Source: Boseongicola aestuarii (GTDB lineage Bacteria; Pseudomonadota; Alphaproteobacteria; Rhodobacterales; Rhodobacteraceae). Taken from it: a DNA stretch of 64,000 nucleotides. Numbering within the stretch: the first letter of the stretch is position 1; each line of letters opens with the position of its first letter. A program made the translations under genes and the position numbers. This document shows, piece after piece, positions 35,499 through 45,230 of the stretch. The notes below the pieces were generated by a model. It was given only the letters and a program-made list of their open reading frames with translations, was not told the origin of the DNA and ran no database searches. The DNA is taken from NCBI RefSeq assembly GCF_900184815.1, contig NZ_FXXQ01000010.1:1-64000 (forward strand). The letters run 5' to 3'.

Positions 35499-35963
35499 AT
35501 GCGCTGCCCGTTTTGCGGAAATATCGACACCCAGGTAAAGGACTCGCGGCCAGCGGAAGACCATGTCGCCATTCGGCGTCGGCGTTTTTGCCCGGCCTGC
35601 GGTGGCCGTTTTACAACCTACGAGCGGGTTCAGCTCCGCGATCTGGTCGTGATAAAATCCAATGGTAAACGCGAGGATTTCGATCGCGACAAGCTGGAAC
35701 GTTCGATCCGAATTGCGCTTCAAAAGCGCCCTGTCGAGCCGGAACGCATGGACCAGATGATCTCGGGTATCGTGCGGCGCTTGGAAAGCATGGGCGAGAC
35801 GGACATCCCATCCGCCACCATCGGCGAGATCGTCATGGAGTCGCTTGCGCGTATCGATACGGTCGCATACGTGCGTTTTGCCAGTGTTTACAAGAACTTC
35901 CAGGCTGCAGACGACTTCGATAAATTCGTAAGCGAACTGCGTCCTCCGTCGAAAGACGAGTGA
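35499..35963 (+). CDS. nrdR: Transcriptional repressor NrdR
   Basis: Represses ribonucleotide reductase genes in response to dATP/ATP. The 154 residues have the zinc ribbon (MRCPFCGN ... [20 protein letters not shown]) and the ATP-cone domain ([20 protein letters not shown]). The preceding 213 bases hold a small GC-rich stem (CCCTGT/ACAGGG) before the start but no clear gene. It overlaps ribD by four bases. Confidence 0.96.
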   Translation: MRCPFCGNIDTQVKDSRPAEDHVAIRRRRFCPACGGRFTTYERVQLRDLVVIKSNGKREDFDRDKLERSIRIALQKRPVEPERMDQMISGIVRRLESMGETDIPSATIGEIVMESLARIDTVAYVRFASVYKNFQAADDFDKFVSELRPPSKDE

Positions 35964-37057
35964 CCGACGCCGATACAAACCACATGCGCCACGCGCTGTC
36001 CCTTGCCGCGCGCGGTTTGGGGCGCGTTTGGCCCAATCCGGCTGTAGGCTGCGTTATCGTTAACGAAGGCCGCATCGTCGGTCGTGGGCGCACGGCAGAC
36101 GGAGGACGCCCGCATGCGGAAACCTTGGCACTGGCGCAGGCAGGGCGCCTTGCAAAAGGAGCAACGGCTTATGTCACGCTGGAGCCCTGCGCTCATCAAG
36201 GACAGACGCCGCCCTGCGCCAAGGCACTGATTGAAAACGGTATTCATCGCGTCGTGATCGCATGCGAAGACGCCGACCCACGCGTTTCCGGTCGTGGTGT
36301 TGCGATGTTGAGGGAAGCAGGAGTCACGGTCGCGATGGGGTGTTTGTCAGTCGAGGCCAGAAACCTGCAACGGGGTTTCTTCTCGCGCGTTAACCATAAT
36401 CGACCGACGTTAACTTTGAAGCTCGCGATGACTCTGGACGGTCGAATCGCAACTGCGTCGGGGGAAAGCAAGTGGATCACCAGTCCAGAAGCGCGGCGCG
36501 CGGTGCATGGCCTGCGGGCGTCGCATGATGCGGTGATGGTCGGTGCGGGTACGGTTCGTACCGACAATCCCGATCTCAGAATTCGCGATCTCGGCCTGCC
36601 CCACCAACCGGTGCGGGTCGTTGCGTCCAGACACCTGCGCTTGCCCCAGGACAGTCAGTTGTTTGCGACCGCAAAGCAGACGCCGGTATGGATCGTCTGT
36701 GATGACGAGGCGCGGTTATCGCCCGATGCGGAACGCTGGGAAAACGCCGGTGCAAAGCTAATTCCGGTGGCCTCGAGCGGGACGCATTTGTCGCCGCACG
36801 CAACGCTGGAGGCGCTCGGGACGCAAGGGCTTACGCGCGTCTTCTGCGAGGGGGGGGGTATGCTTGCAGCGTCGCTTCTGACGGCCGACCTTGTCGATGA
36901 ACTTATTGTTTTTACAGCCGGAAAGCTGATCGGAGCCGAAGGCCAGCCGGGTGTCGGACCGCTTGGGATTTCTGCCTTGTCAGAAGCGCCCGCCTTCGAG
37001 CTAGTCGGCGTAAATCGCGTAGGCGCTGACGTCATGCAGCACTGGCATCGCGCTTAG
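35960..37057 (+). CDS. ribD: Bifunctional riboflavin deaminase/reductase RibD
   Basis: Performs the second and third steps of riboflavin synthesis. The 365 residues contain the deaminase zinc motifs HAETLAL and [11 protein letters not shown] (about 49-86) and a C-terminal NADPH-dependent reductase ([20 protein letters not shown]). The GTG start overlaps the nrdR stop. Its stop overlaps the stop of the capsule gene kpsC on the opposite strand by four bases, where the capsule block begins. Confidence 0.95.
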   Translation: MTDADTNHMRHALSLAARGLGRVWPNPAVGCVIVNEGRIVGRGRTADGGRPHAETLALAQAGRLAKGATAYVTLEPCAHQGQTPPCAKALIENGIHRVVIACEDADPRVSGRGVAMLREAGVTVAMGCLSVEARNLQRGFFSRVNHNRPTLTLKLAMTLDGRIATASGESKWITSPEARRAVHGLRASHDAVMVGAGTVRTDNPDLRIRDLGLPHQPVRVVASRHLRLPQDSQLFATAKQTPVWIVCDDEARLSPDAERWENAGAKLIPVASSGTHLSPHATLEALGTQGLTRVFCEGGGMLAASLLTADLVDELIVFTAGKLIGAEGQPGVGPLGISALSEAPAFELVGVNRVGADVMQHWHRA

Positions 37058-39048
37058 GGTCGCAGGCCCACGGTCCGTTTCATCAACCGCTGCAAAAGAG
37101 AAAGCCGCGTGGTTTGCACCGGTTGATCTTTCATGCGCACCAGATAGTCGACCGCCTGTTCAGGTGACATCGGCTCGCCGGTTTGGGGGTCGAAATAGCG
37201 TGGGTATCCGATCAATGCGGCATGCGCCAAACCAACAATACCGGGCCCCGGACCGCGGTGCTCGGGCGGCGACGTCAAATCCTGCGTGAGACCCCAACCA
37301 GCGTAGAACGGCATACCTGTGCAGGTGACAGCAGTGCCTCGGATCAGAGCCTCGAAGCCCATCGTCGAGGTGATCGTCCAAAGTTCGTCCGCCAGATCAA
37401 TCGCCGCAAGCGCGCCGATCTTGTCCAGGGCGACATCCGCCAAACCGTTAAGATCTTCCTTCGAAATGGCGCCTTTTCGTAAACCTGCCTCCACATCCGG
37501 ATGCGGCTTCCAGAGAATTCGCGCGTTCGGACGTGCGGCGCGCGCGGCGCGTAGCAGTTCAAGGTTCGTGCGCGCCGTTCCGGCACCGCGAAGCACCGAC
37601 GCATCGTCCTCGACCTGGCCGATCACCAGCACATTTCTCGATCCTTCGACCATTTGGACAGCTTCCTCGTCCATGTTGTATTTGGTCAAGCCCGTGTCCC
37701 GAATGCGAGCCAAATGGCGTTCTGCGCGTTCGATCTCTGCAACCGGAAGATCAACGGAACCAGCAATTAAATCGTCCAGATCCGTGCGATGCGACGGATC
37801 GAAATAGTTGCCCTGCCGATCCACGGACAAAGAAAGCGGCGCGACAAGATCAGCACCCAAACCGCGCGATCTGAGGAACCCGTCCTCGACTCGAAGCGCG
37901 CCTTCGGGCGCCTGCGACGTTCCCCAGGCAATGACCTTTCGGTTGGTTTTCTTAGCCTTGCGCACCGCCGCCTGAGGGGAGTTTGCGAAGGTCATTGGCA
38001 GGACCGATCCGAAGGCCCGTTTGAAAAACGGCCGTTTCCAGCGCCGCATCCCCAGACCGACATATCCATGACGATCTTCCCGCCATGCACGGGCGCGCGC
38101 GGCCAGAATTGCGATGACGTCCTCGATTTCGCAAAGGCGGTCGGATTTGGGGTCATACCAGGTCGGATAAAGGATCATTGCCGCAGCAAACAACTGCGCG
38201 CGCGTCAATTCGCGTCCGCGCCGCGCGCTTGGAACTTCGTCCAAAGTCCGCCCCCAACCCGCATAGAACGGTTGTCCGAAAACCCGCGGCTTGTGCCCGG
38301 CAAAGATCGCCTCGAACCCCAGCGTCGAGGAATGCGTATAGACCCCGACCGCGCCCTCGAACAGGGTCCAGGGGCTGACTGGCTCGGTCAGAATACGGGC
38401 TCGGTCCAGCCCCACATCGTCTGTGAAATGACCTGCTCTTTTGCCCGCGATCGTTTCAGGATGCGTCTTGATCAAGATGTCCGAGGCGGGGTGTTCGTCC
38501 GCCGCAGCCATCAGCATTTCGGCAAAGGCATCGCGACCGGCACCCTGCAAGGCCGCGTCGCCTTCGGTTTGATCGATCACCACCACATAACCCGGATCAG
38601 GAACGCAAAGAGCAGGGTCCGAACCCGAATATTTCCCCAAATGCCAATACTTTATCTGCGAAATAGCCGCCCGCGCCCGGTTCAAGAGCTGCGTGTCATC
38701 CAAAGGGGCGGTGCGCAAAAGCGTCTCAAGATCCGAAGGTTCGGATGCGTCGAAATGCACGCCCGTCGTATCAATCGAAAGCCCGACCGGAACCTCGGAG
38801 CGCAATCGACCCGGCAAGACCGAACGCAGAAACGCATCCTCCACCGTCACCACCGGGGCGTCGCGCCATTCTGCCACGGCTTCGCCCCGCCATGCGGTTG
38901 GCGACCTTCCCCAGATGCCGACGTGATCTCCGTCTTCCGGTACGCCCGTGCCCACATCCCAACCAGCCAACTCAAGGATGCGTCGCTCAGCGCCACGCAT
39001 CAAAAGTCCGCCATTATAGACGCAAAGACGGCCCTTTTTGTCGGTCAC
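37054..39048 (-). CDS. kpsC: Capsule β-Kdo transferase KpsC
   Basis: Adds alternating β-Kdo residues to the lipid anchor of group 2-type capsules. The 664 residues form two tandem glycosyltransferase modules: each repeats a variant of VEDAFLRS / VEDGFLRSRGLG, LIKTHPE / LWKPHPD and GFEAIFAGHKPRVFGQPFYA / GFEALIRGTAVTCTGMPFYA. KpsC enzymes are known as dual-module Kdo transferases. The GTG start overlaps the kpsD-like stop by four bases. Confidence 0.9.
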   Translation of the reverse strand: MTDKKGRLCVYNGGLLMRGAERRILELAGWDVGTGVPEDGDHVGIWGRSPTAWRGEAVAEWRDAPVVTVEDAFLRSVLPGRLRSEVPVGLSIDTTGVHFDASEPSDLETLLRTAPLDDTQLLNRARAAISQIKYWHLGKYSGSDPALCVPDPGYVVVIDQTEGDAALQGAGRDAFAEMLMAAADEHPASDILIKTHPETIAGKRAGHFTDDVGLDRARILTEPVSPWTLFEGAVGVYTHSSTLGFEAIFAGHKPRVFGQPFYAGWGRTLDEVPSARRGRELTRAQLFAAAMILYPTWYDPKSDRLCEIEDVIAILAARARAWREDRHGYVGLGMRRWKRPFFKRAFGSVLPMTFANSPQAAVRKAKKTNRKVIAWGTSQAPEGALRVEDGFLRSRGLGADLVAPLSLSVDRQGNYFDPSHRTDLDDLIAGSVDLPVAEIERAERHLARIRDTGLTKYNMDEEAVQMVEGSRNVLVIGQVEDDASVLRGAGTARTNLELLRAARAARPNARILWKPHPDVEAGLRKGAISKEDLNGLADVALDKIGALAAIDLADELWTITSTMGFEALIRGTAVTCTGMPFYAGWGLTQDLTSPPEHRGPGPGIVGLAHAALIGYPRYFDPQTGEPMSPEQAVDYLVRMKDQPVQTTRLSLLQRLMKRTVGLRP

Positions 39049-40175
39049 TCGATCAGTTGGTCGATGGACGAGGCCGTCTGCAACGGTCCAAGTACCGCCG
39101 ACAAGACCTTGCTGAACTGCGTGTAAGGCGCTTCGGTGACATAGACCGTATCGGCGTCACGGATTGCGAAATCCCGCGCGATGAAGACACCGTTTGGACT
39201 TGTCAAATCAAGCACATAGATCATCCGCTGCGGCCCGATCAGATCGTCTCGGCCCAATACGGCACTGGCGATGTCCTGCGGTTCGTTACGGAAAATGAAG
39301 ATACCCGTCGGATCGGCAATACCGGTCGACAGGCCGCCGACGCGCGCCAGTGCTTCGATCGCGGAGATGCTCTGCGTATCAAACGGCACTTTTTGTTGCG
39401 CTCCGGTAGCCCCAAGGGCGGTGAAAAAGCGCGTGTCTTCTTCGACCAGAATTCGGTCGCCGCCCCGCAAGGCAACGTCCAGTTGTGGTTCGGAGTACAG
39501 ATCCTGCAACCAGATCGTGCCTTTGTGCGCCCCGCGAATCAACGTGATCTGTGTGATTTCGGGGGGCAGGGTGATCCCGCCGGCCGTCGCCAGCATTGCG
39601 GTTAGCGTGCGGTTTGGCCGTTCAATTGCATAAACGCCCTGCGCGCCGACGCCGCCGATCAGCGAAACCGTCGCACCGTCGCCGGCCATCCGGCGGATCA
39701 CGACCTGCGGATCGGGGGTCTGGGCTTCCAGTTTTTCGGTAATGATGCGGCGCACGGCTTCGGTCGAATTGCCCGCCGCGCGGATGCGGCCAGCGTAGGG
39801 CACAAAGATCATGCCTGCACCGTCGACCTGAATTTCCTCAAGCGCGGAACCACCGGCCGAAGCACTTGCCAACAGGCCATCTTCGACATTTTCCCAGATT
39901 GTCAGACCCAGCGTGTCGCCCGGCCGAATGATGTCCGAGCCCAAAGCGGCCGCGCTGGTCAAACCTTCGGCAAACCCAAGCGCGGGCACGAATGCGGTTG
40001 CTGCTGTGACCTGATCGTCCACCGTCACAACAAAGGAATCACCCTGACGCTGCACGGCGCCCGAGAAGATCTCGTTCTTGGTTGGGCCTGATCTTGGAAG
40101 CGCACAACCAGCCACCAGCGTGGTTGCGACACAAAGGGCAACGAAACGCGCCCGGCGTTTGCTCTTAGCTCTCAC
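39045..40175 (-). CDS. Capsule polysaccharide export lipoprotein (Wza/KpsD-like)
   Basis: A 376-residue outer-membrane export protein with a signal peptide and lipobox LVAGC (cysteine at 24), a Poly_export domain (RPGDTLGLTIWENVEDGLLA ... GMIFVPYAGRIRAAG) and SLBB-type repeats. It would form the outer-membrane channel for the capsule. It is coupled to kpsC. Confidence 0.88.
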   Translation of the reverse strand: MRAKSKRRARFVALCVATTLVAGCALPRSGPTKNEIFSGAVQRQGDSFVVTVDDQVTAATAFVPALGFAEGLTSAAALGSDIIRPGDTLGLTIWENVEDGLLASASAGGSALEEIQVDGAGMIFVPYAGRIRAAGNSTEAVRRIITEKLEAQTPDPQVVIRRMAGDGATVSLIGGVGAQGVYAIERPNRTLTAMLATAGGITLPPEITQITLIRGAHKGTIWLQDLYSEPQLDVALRGGDRILVEEDTRFFTALGATGAQQKVPFDTQSISAIEALARVGGLSTGIADPTGIFIFRNEPQDIASAVLGRDDLIGPQRMIYVLDLTSPNGVFIARDFAIRDADTVYVTEAPYTQFSKVLSAVLGPLQTASSIDQLIE

Positions 40176-40271
40176 TGCTCGGTCTCCTCGACCTTATTTT
40201 TTGCCTGCCTCGGCTATTTTGTAAGAACTCTAGTCAGCGGTTTTTGGAAATTCCAGCATAATCACGGGCGT

Positions 40272-41555
40272 TTATGTGACGAGGCGAATGTGTTGCCGGG
40301 TGGACGCAGCAGGGATTGCAAGCCGCATGTAAGGGCCTTCGGGGGCAAGCATCAGATCGGGCAAGCGCGGCAAGAGCTTCTTTCGTGAGGCGTTTGCGTA
40401 AAATCCGCCGGGTATTTGCGAGGTGGCCAAAAGGAACTGACGGTAAATCGCATAGGCCTCGCGATCCGGTCTGTCGGGCTTGGCGAAAAACGCAGCAAGG
40501 GGCTGATCTGAAACGAATTCCGCCCGGTTATAGGTGGCCTTTCCCAGAACCTTTAGGGGCAGCCCACGCCAGAGCACCTGTTCGGCGGCGGTCGAATTCA
40601 CGGTCACAGCACTTTCTGCGCGATCCAAAAGCTGCGCCAGTTTGCCACCGGTTAACAAATGTGTGCGCCCGCTCAACGCGTATTGTTCGCTCAGCCGCCT
40701 CACAAGGTCGGGCAATCCCTCGCGACCGTCCTCAAGCGGATGGGCTTTCACGACCAGATGGTGATGGCGCGGCGCTCCTGCGGCAAATCCGGCAAAGACC
40801 AATTCCAGAAATTCGGCTTGTGTCCTGAAGCTGGAATTGTCCCGGAAATTCGCGTCATGGGAGAGCTGACACAATGCGACGTGATAGGGAAAGGTCGCGC
40901 GCCGGATACGCCCGGTGGCCAGCCGCCTCTGAAGTCGCCGGACTGGCATAGTCAGCAAATGCTTTAGATAAATCCCGAACTCGCCCATCGGCTCGGGTGT
41001 GCGGTGCGAGGTATAAAGCGGATAGCTGCGCCGCCCGGCGACCAAGGCGGCATGATAAACGGCCCCCCAGAAAATATGCTGACGCATATCGCCCCAGGCG
41101 TCCGGGGCCGGGCGCGGGGTTGATCCCCCTGCCGCCAGAGCGTCGCGCATATTCACAATCGTTAACGCGTTCAAAGCGGACTCGGCGTTCGTGCCGTCGC
41201 GCTCGTAGGTGATCCAATAGGGCCGCAGATAGCCTTCCTCGAATGCGTGCACCGTCACACCGCGGCGTTGGGCCAAGGCGCGCGCCTCTGCATGAAACGG
41301 ACGCGATGCTCCATAGCAAACAAGGTCGGTCACACCCTCGTCAAGGGCGGCCTCAAGGCAATCCCGCCAGCCTTCGCGGCGACCCTGAAACGCGCGATAT
41401 CCCGGCAATCCGGCCCAGCCCAAGGCGTCGCCGCCGTTCAGTCCAATTCGGGAAATCCGCGCCCCCAAACCCTGCATCTCGCGCGCCAACGCGCGGAAAA
41501 AAGGCCCGTGCGGACCTTGCAAAAACAAAAAGTGTCGGGGCAGCGTCTGGGACAT
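40272..41555 (-). CDS. kpsS: Capsule β-Kdo transferase KpsS
   Basis: Adds the first β-Kdo residue to the phosphatidylglycerol anchor in group 2-type capsules. The ATG at 41555 (MSQTLPRHFLFLQGPHGPFF) gives 427 residues, near the usual KpsS length. Motifs include FEEGYLRPYWITYERDG, VVKAHPLEDG and the ending VTVNSTAAEQVLWRGLPLKV. A longer frame would run to the ribE start region. It lies 96 bases from the kpsD-like gene on the same strand. Confidence 0.88.
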   Translation of the reverse strand: MSQTLPRHFLFLQGPHGPFFRALAREMQGLGARISRIGLNGGDALGWAGLPGYRAFQGRREGWRDCLEAALDEGVTDLVCYGASRPFHAEARALAQRRGVTVHAFEEGYLRPYWITYERDGTNAESALNALTIVNMRDALAAGGSTPRPAPDAWGDMRQHIFWGAVYHAALVAGRRSYPLYTSHRTPEPMGEFGIYLKHLLTMPVRRLQRRLATGRIRRATFPYHVALCQLSHDANFRDNSSFRTQAEFLELVFAGFAAGAPRHHHLVVKAHPLEDGREGLPDLVRRLSEQYALSGRTHLLTGGKLAQLLDRAESAVTVNSTAAEQVLWRGLPLKVLGKATYNRAEFVSDQPLAAFFAKPDRPDREAYAIYRQFLLATSQIPGGFYANASRKKLLPRLPDLMLAPEGPYMRLAIPAASTRQHIRLVT

Positions 41556-41660
41556 AGCCTGTTGAATATCCGCCCAAAAGCGCTCTGTCACGCACCCATG
41601 CACTTGCGAGACGACGGCAGGCGGTTTACCCCAAGACGTCAAACGCAAGGATCAAAGATC

Positions 41661-42257
41661 ATGTTCACCGGCATTGTCACCGACATGGGAGAAATCCTGT
41701 CGCTTCGTCAGGAAGGCGACCTCAACGCGCGTATCGGCACGCATTACGATATCGACACGATCGACATCGGCGCGTCCATCGCGTGCGACGGGGTTTGTCT
41801 GACCGTGATTGCCCTTGGAGCCAAGCCGATGAACTGGTTCGACGTTCAGATCTCGGCCGAAAGCGTGTCGAAAACCAATCTTGATACATGGGCTGTCGGA
41901 CGTCGCGTTAACCTTGAGCGTGCGCTGAAAGTCGGGGACGAACTGGGCGGTCACATCGTCTCGGGCCACGTCGATGGGCTTGCGATGGTAACCAAGGTTA
42001 ACGACGAGGGCGACAGCACCCGCGTGACCCTGACTGCCCCGCCTGAACTCGCGCGCTTCATTGCGCCGAAAGGTTCGGTCACGCTCAATGGCACATCGCT
42101 GACCGTGAACGAGGTCGAAGGCACCTCGTTCGGGATCAATTTCATCCCCCATACCAAGGCGGTCACAACATGGGGGCGGGTTGCCGTGGGCGACGCCGTG
42201 AACCTCGAAATCGACACTCTGGCGCGGTACGTGGCGCGGTTGGCCGAAACACTATGA
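41661..42257 (+). CDS. ribE: Riboflavin synthase alpha chain
   Basis: Dismutates two 6,7-dimethyl-8-ribityllumazine molecules to riboflavin. The 198 residues contain two lumazine-binding repeats: MFTGIVTDMGEI ... ASIACDGVCLTV and GGHIVSGHVDGLA ... SVTLNGTSLTVNEV. The ATG at 41661 is 105 bases from the divergent kpsS start. Its stop overlaps the start of the next gene (ATGA). Confidence 0.95.
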   Translation: MFTGIVTDMGEILSLRQEGDLNARIGTHYDIDTIDIGASIACDGVCLTVIALGAKPMNWFDVQISAESVSKTNLDTWAVGRRVNLERALKVGDELGGHIVSGHVDGLAMVTKVNDEGDSTRVTLTAPPELARFIAPKGSVTLNGTSLTVNEVEGTSFGINFIPHTKAVTTWGRVAVGDAVNLEIDTLARYVARLAETL

Positions 42258-42814
42258 GCGGGCCTGGTCACAATAAGGGGCCGACAATGGAAAAGGGACG
42301 CGCGTGGCGGCGTTATGCCTGGACCCGTGCCCGCTCGGATCTGATGCCCACCCTGCCGATCGAAGTCGCGCGTCGTCGCGTCCGCCGCGCACGGGAACTG
42401 GGCATCGACTATAAATCCTATGCCGGCATCCGCGCTGCGACTGGCCGCGATATCATCGCGTTGATATTTTCATCCAATGCGCTTCGCCTCGCACGCGAAA
42501 CTGCTGAAATCGACCAGCATCGCCACGAAAAAATTTGCAAAATCATAGATGTAACATCTCTCGCTCTTGTTCACCCTCCACACGATCCGGCCACGGTAAC
42601 CAAGATTAACGCCTGCCTCCACCGGGCTGGGCGCGCCCCGGGCCTGTCACAGACCTGGGCCGAAACACGCGCCCGCGTTCTCGACCTGAAGGGCACCATT
42701 CCCGGTGACGGCGTGATTGTCATCGGCGAAACCGCTTTAGAACGCGAATGGTCCGAAGCCGGGCGTCTGGCCGGATCCCTCCACGCGGATACCTACTTTT
42801 CCGCCACGTCCTGA
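42254..42814 (+). CDS. Hypothetical protein inside the riboflavin operon
   Basis: A 186-residue protein beginning MSGPGHNKGPTMEKGRAWRR, overlapping the ribE stop by four bases. It has basic N-terminal and Ala/Arg-rich sections (IEVARRRVRRARELGIDYKS, RAATGRDIIALIFSSNALRL). The MSGPGHNKGP-type opening is common among small Rhodobacterales proteins of unknown role. Tight coupling to ribE implies co-expression with flavin synthesis. Confidence 0.65.
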   Translation: MSGPGHNKGPTMEKGRAWRRYAWTRARSDLMPTLPIEVARRRVRRARELGIDYKSYAGIRAATGRDIIALIFSSNALRLARETAEIDQHRHEKICKIIDVTSLALVHPPHDPATVTKINACLHRAGRAPGLSQTWAETRARVLDLKGTIPGDGVIVIGETALEREWSEAGRLAGSLHADTYFSATS

Positions 42815-42895
42815 ACCCGGATCAAAAACGCTTACCTCTGGCCTTCGCGTGCGCGTTCCGCTATGCGCAGGCGCAAGTTGACCCGGACCTTGCTC

Positions 42896-44020
42896 ATGAC
42901 CTTTGAAACCGCTGGACCTATCGAAGAAAACTGGCGCGATGCCGTGTCGTCCGTCGAGGAAATCCTCGAAGACGCGCGCAACGGCCGCATGTTCATTCTT
43001 GTGGACCACGAAGACCGCGAAAACGAGGGCGACCTTGTGATCCCCGCACAAATGGCCACGCCCGAAGCCATCAACTTCATGGCGACCTACGGACGCGGGT
43101 TAATCTGTCTTACCTTGCCGGGTGAACGCTGCGACGCGCTTGGTCTGCCGCTGATGGCGTCGCACAATTCGTCGCGCCACGAAACCGCGTTCACCGTGTC
43201 GATCGAAGCACGCGAAGGCGTCACGACGGGCATTTCTGCGCATGACCGCGCCCGCACTGTCGCGGTAGCCATCGACGCGTCCAAGACCAGTCAGGACATC
43301 GCCTCACCCGGTCACATCTTCCCGTTGCGCGCGCGTGATGGTGGCGTTCTGGTCCGCGCAGGCCACACCGAAGCCGCCGTCGATGTGGCGCGGCTTGCAG
43401 GCCTCAATCCGTCCGGCGTCATTTGCGAAATCATGAACGAGGACGGCACCATGAGCCGCTTGCCGGACCTCGTCGCATTTGCGCAAAAGCACAACCTCAA
43501 GATCGGCACGATCAGCGATCTGATCGCCTATCGCCGCCGCCACGACAACCTTGTCGCCATCACGCGTGAAGAAACCGTCACATCTGAATTCGGCGGCGAA
43601 TGGAAGATGCGCGTCTACACCGACACGGCGCATGGAGACGAGCATATCGTCCTGATAAAAGGCGATATTTCCGGCCCCGAGCCGGTTCTGGTGCGGATGC
43701 ATGCGCTGGATCCGGTGCTGGATGTCATCGGCCTTGGACCCAAAGGGCGGGCTGGCGAATTCGGTGACGCGATGAAGCTGATCGCGGGCGAAGGCCGGGG
43801 CGTTCTCGTGCTGTTGCGCGATACCACCATGAAACTTGTGACCGAGGACAGCGTGTCGCCGCAGACCTTGCGTCAATATGGTCTGGGTGCACAAATCCTG
43901 TCCTCGCTCGACCTTGGACAGCTGATCCTGTTGACCAATTCACCCAAGCCGAAAGTCGTCGGTCTGGATGCCTATGGTCTTGAAATTATTGGCACGCGCA
44001 AAATCTCGGAGATTGGTTGA
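42896..44020 (+). CDS. ribB: RibBX: DHBP synthase with inactive RibA-like domain
   Basis: Forms 3,4-dihydroxy-2-butanone 4-phosphate from ribulose 5-phosphate. In the N-terminal domain (about 1-205) the DHBP synthase motifs VDHEDRENEGDLVIPAQMAT, GRGLICL and RAGHTEAAVDVARLAGL are intact. The C-terminal ~170 residues align with GTP cyclohydrolase II, but the zinc motif (SECLTGD ... CDCG) is replaced by MHALDPVLDVIGLGPKG, with no cysteines. This is the RibBX architecture. The start at 42896 fits the family; an earlier ATG would add eleven basic residues. Confidence 0.9.
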   Translation: MTFETAGPIEENWRDAVSSVEEILEDARNGRMFILVDHEDRENEGDLVIPAQMATPEAINFMATYGRGLICLTLPGERCDALGLPLMASHNSSRHETAFTVSIEAREGVTTGISAHDRARTVAVAIDASKTSQDIASPGHIFPLRARDGGVLVRAGHTEAAVDVARLAGLNPSGVICEIMNEDGTMSRLPDLVAFAQKHNLKIGTISDLIAYRRRHDNLVAITREETVTSEFGGEWKMRVYTDTAHGDEHIVLIKGDISGPEPVLVRMHALDPVLDVIGLGPKGRAGEFGDAMKLIAGEGRGVLVLLRDTTMKLVTEDSVSPQTLRQYGLGAQILSSLDLGQLILLTNSPKPKVVGLDAYGLEIIGTRKISEIG

Positions 44021-44559
44021 TGGCCGGACACTCGGACAACGATCTGGGTCTGCCGACCTTCAGTGATCCGGTGAAAGTCGCGATCGTCATCGCGCCGTAT
44101 TACACGAAAATCTCGAATGCACAGCTTGCCTCTGCGCGTGGGGTTCTTGATCGCGCGGGTGTTCAGCACGAGACAATCGAAGTGCCGGGCTCGCTTGAAA
44201 TCCCCGCCGCCGTCGCCCTTGCGCACCGCATGTCGAACTTTGACGGTTATGTTGCGCTGGGTTGCGTGATCCGGGGGCGGACCAGCCATTACGACGTCGT
44301 GGTGAACGAGAGCGCGCGCGGCCTGATGCTCCTCGGGCTTCAGGGTGTTGCGGCCGGCAACGGCATCATCACGGTCGAGAACATGGAACAGGCGGAAGAA
44401 CGCGCCGATGCCGACCGTCTGGACACAGCCGGCGGCGCGGCCGTCGCAGCACTTCACCTGATCGCTCTGGCGCGTCGTTTTGGCGGCGCGAAAAAGGGCG
44501 TTGGCTTCACCCAGGACATTCAGTTGGCCGGTGACAGCGAAGGACCGACCACCGCATGA
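44020..44559 (+). CDS. ribH: 6,7-dimethyl-8-ribityllumazine synthase
   Basis: Joins the RibA/D product with DHBP to make lumazine. The 179 residues include the substrate loop (VPGSLEIPAAVAL), GYVALGCVIRGRTSHYDVV and the catalytic His in that region. The ATG overlaps the ribBX stop by one base and GGAG lies upstream. It overlaps nusB by four bases. Confidence 0.95.
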   Translation: MAGHSDNDLGLPTFSDPVKVAIVIAPYYTKISNAQLASARGVLDRAGVQHETIEVPGSLEIPAAVALAHRMSNFDGYVALGCVIRGRTSHYDVVVNESARGLMLLGLQGVAAGNGIITVENMEQAEERADADRLDTAGGAAVAALHLIALARRFGGAKKGVGFTQDIQLAGDSEGPTTA

Positions 44560-45014
44560 CACCCACCAAACGGCAAATGAAGTCCGCCGCCCGGCTCTAT
44601 GCGGTGCAGGCGTTGTTCCAAATGGAAGCCTCTGGCCAGACCGTCGAGGCAATCCGTGAGGAGTTCGAAACTCATCGTTTCGGCGCCGAATACGACGGCA
44701 TCGAACTGGCGGAAGGCGACGTGACCCTCTTCGAACGTGTGATCGAAGATGCGGTGAATTTTCAGGCCAGGATCGACAAGATGACCGACCGGGGTCTTGT
44801 GGCGAAATGGCCGATCAACCGGATCGACCCGACTTTGCGCGCGCTCTTTCGCGCGGCAGGCGCCGAACTGGTCGAAGGCGAGGCGCCGCCCAAGGTCGTC
44901 ATCTCGGAATACGTCGACGTGGCCAAAGCCTTCTTCCCGGAAGGCCGCGAGCCGAAATTCGTGAACGCCGTGCTCGATCATATGGCGCGCGAAGCCAAAC
45001 CGGACGCCTTTTAA
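44556..45014 (+). CDS. nusB: Transcription antitermination factor NusB
   Basis: Works with NusE/S10 in rRNA antitermination. The 152-residue helical protein has the family blocks RLYAVQALFQME, INRIDPTLRALFRAAGAEL and EAPPKVVISEYVDVAKAFFP. The ATG overlaps the ribH stop, closing the riboflavin operon. The next ~215 bases before sdaA contain AT-rich DNA with a short direct repeat ATACCGACGT twice and no gene. Confidence 0.94.
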   Translation: MTPTKRQMKSAARLYAVQALFQMEASGQTVEAIREEFETHRFGAEYDGIELAEGDVTLFERVIEDAVNFQARIDKMTDRGLVAKWPINRIDPTLRALFRAAGAELVEGEAPPKVVISEYVDVAKAFFPEGREPKFVNAVLDHMAREAKPDAF

Positions 45015-45230
45015 GCGCGCAGGCTTCATCACTTCTTCAACATTTGCGGCCAGACTCCCGCCCGGAATTGGTTAACAAAGTCCTACGCCTGCGAACGGGT
45101 GCACCGACGCGATACCGACGTCATACCGACGTTGCCGTTTTGTTAAAAAAAATATATAAATCAGATAGTTAAAAGCCGAAGATAAAGAAGAGGGCTGAAA
45201 AAACGCCCACGCGCCCGTCTTTTCCGTTTT

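Noticed and set aside
42815-42895. Possible FMN riboswitch before ribBX
   Set aside because: The gap is only about 80 bases and the conserved RFN element sequences are not seen.
45085-45135. Short direct repeat ATACCGACGT after nusB as a CRISPR or mobile-element end
   Set aside because: Only two copies separated by a single base, with no spacer structure and no element nearby.
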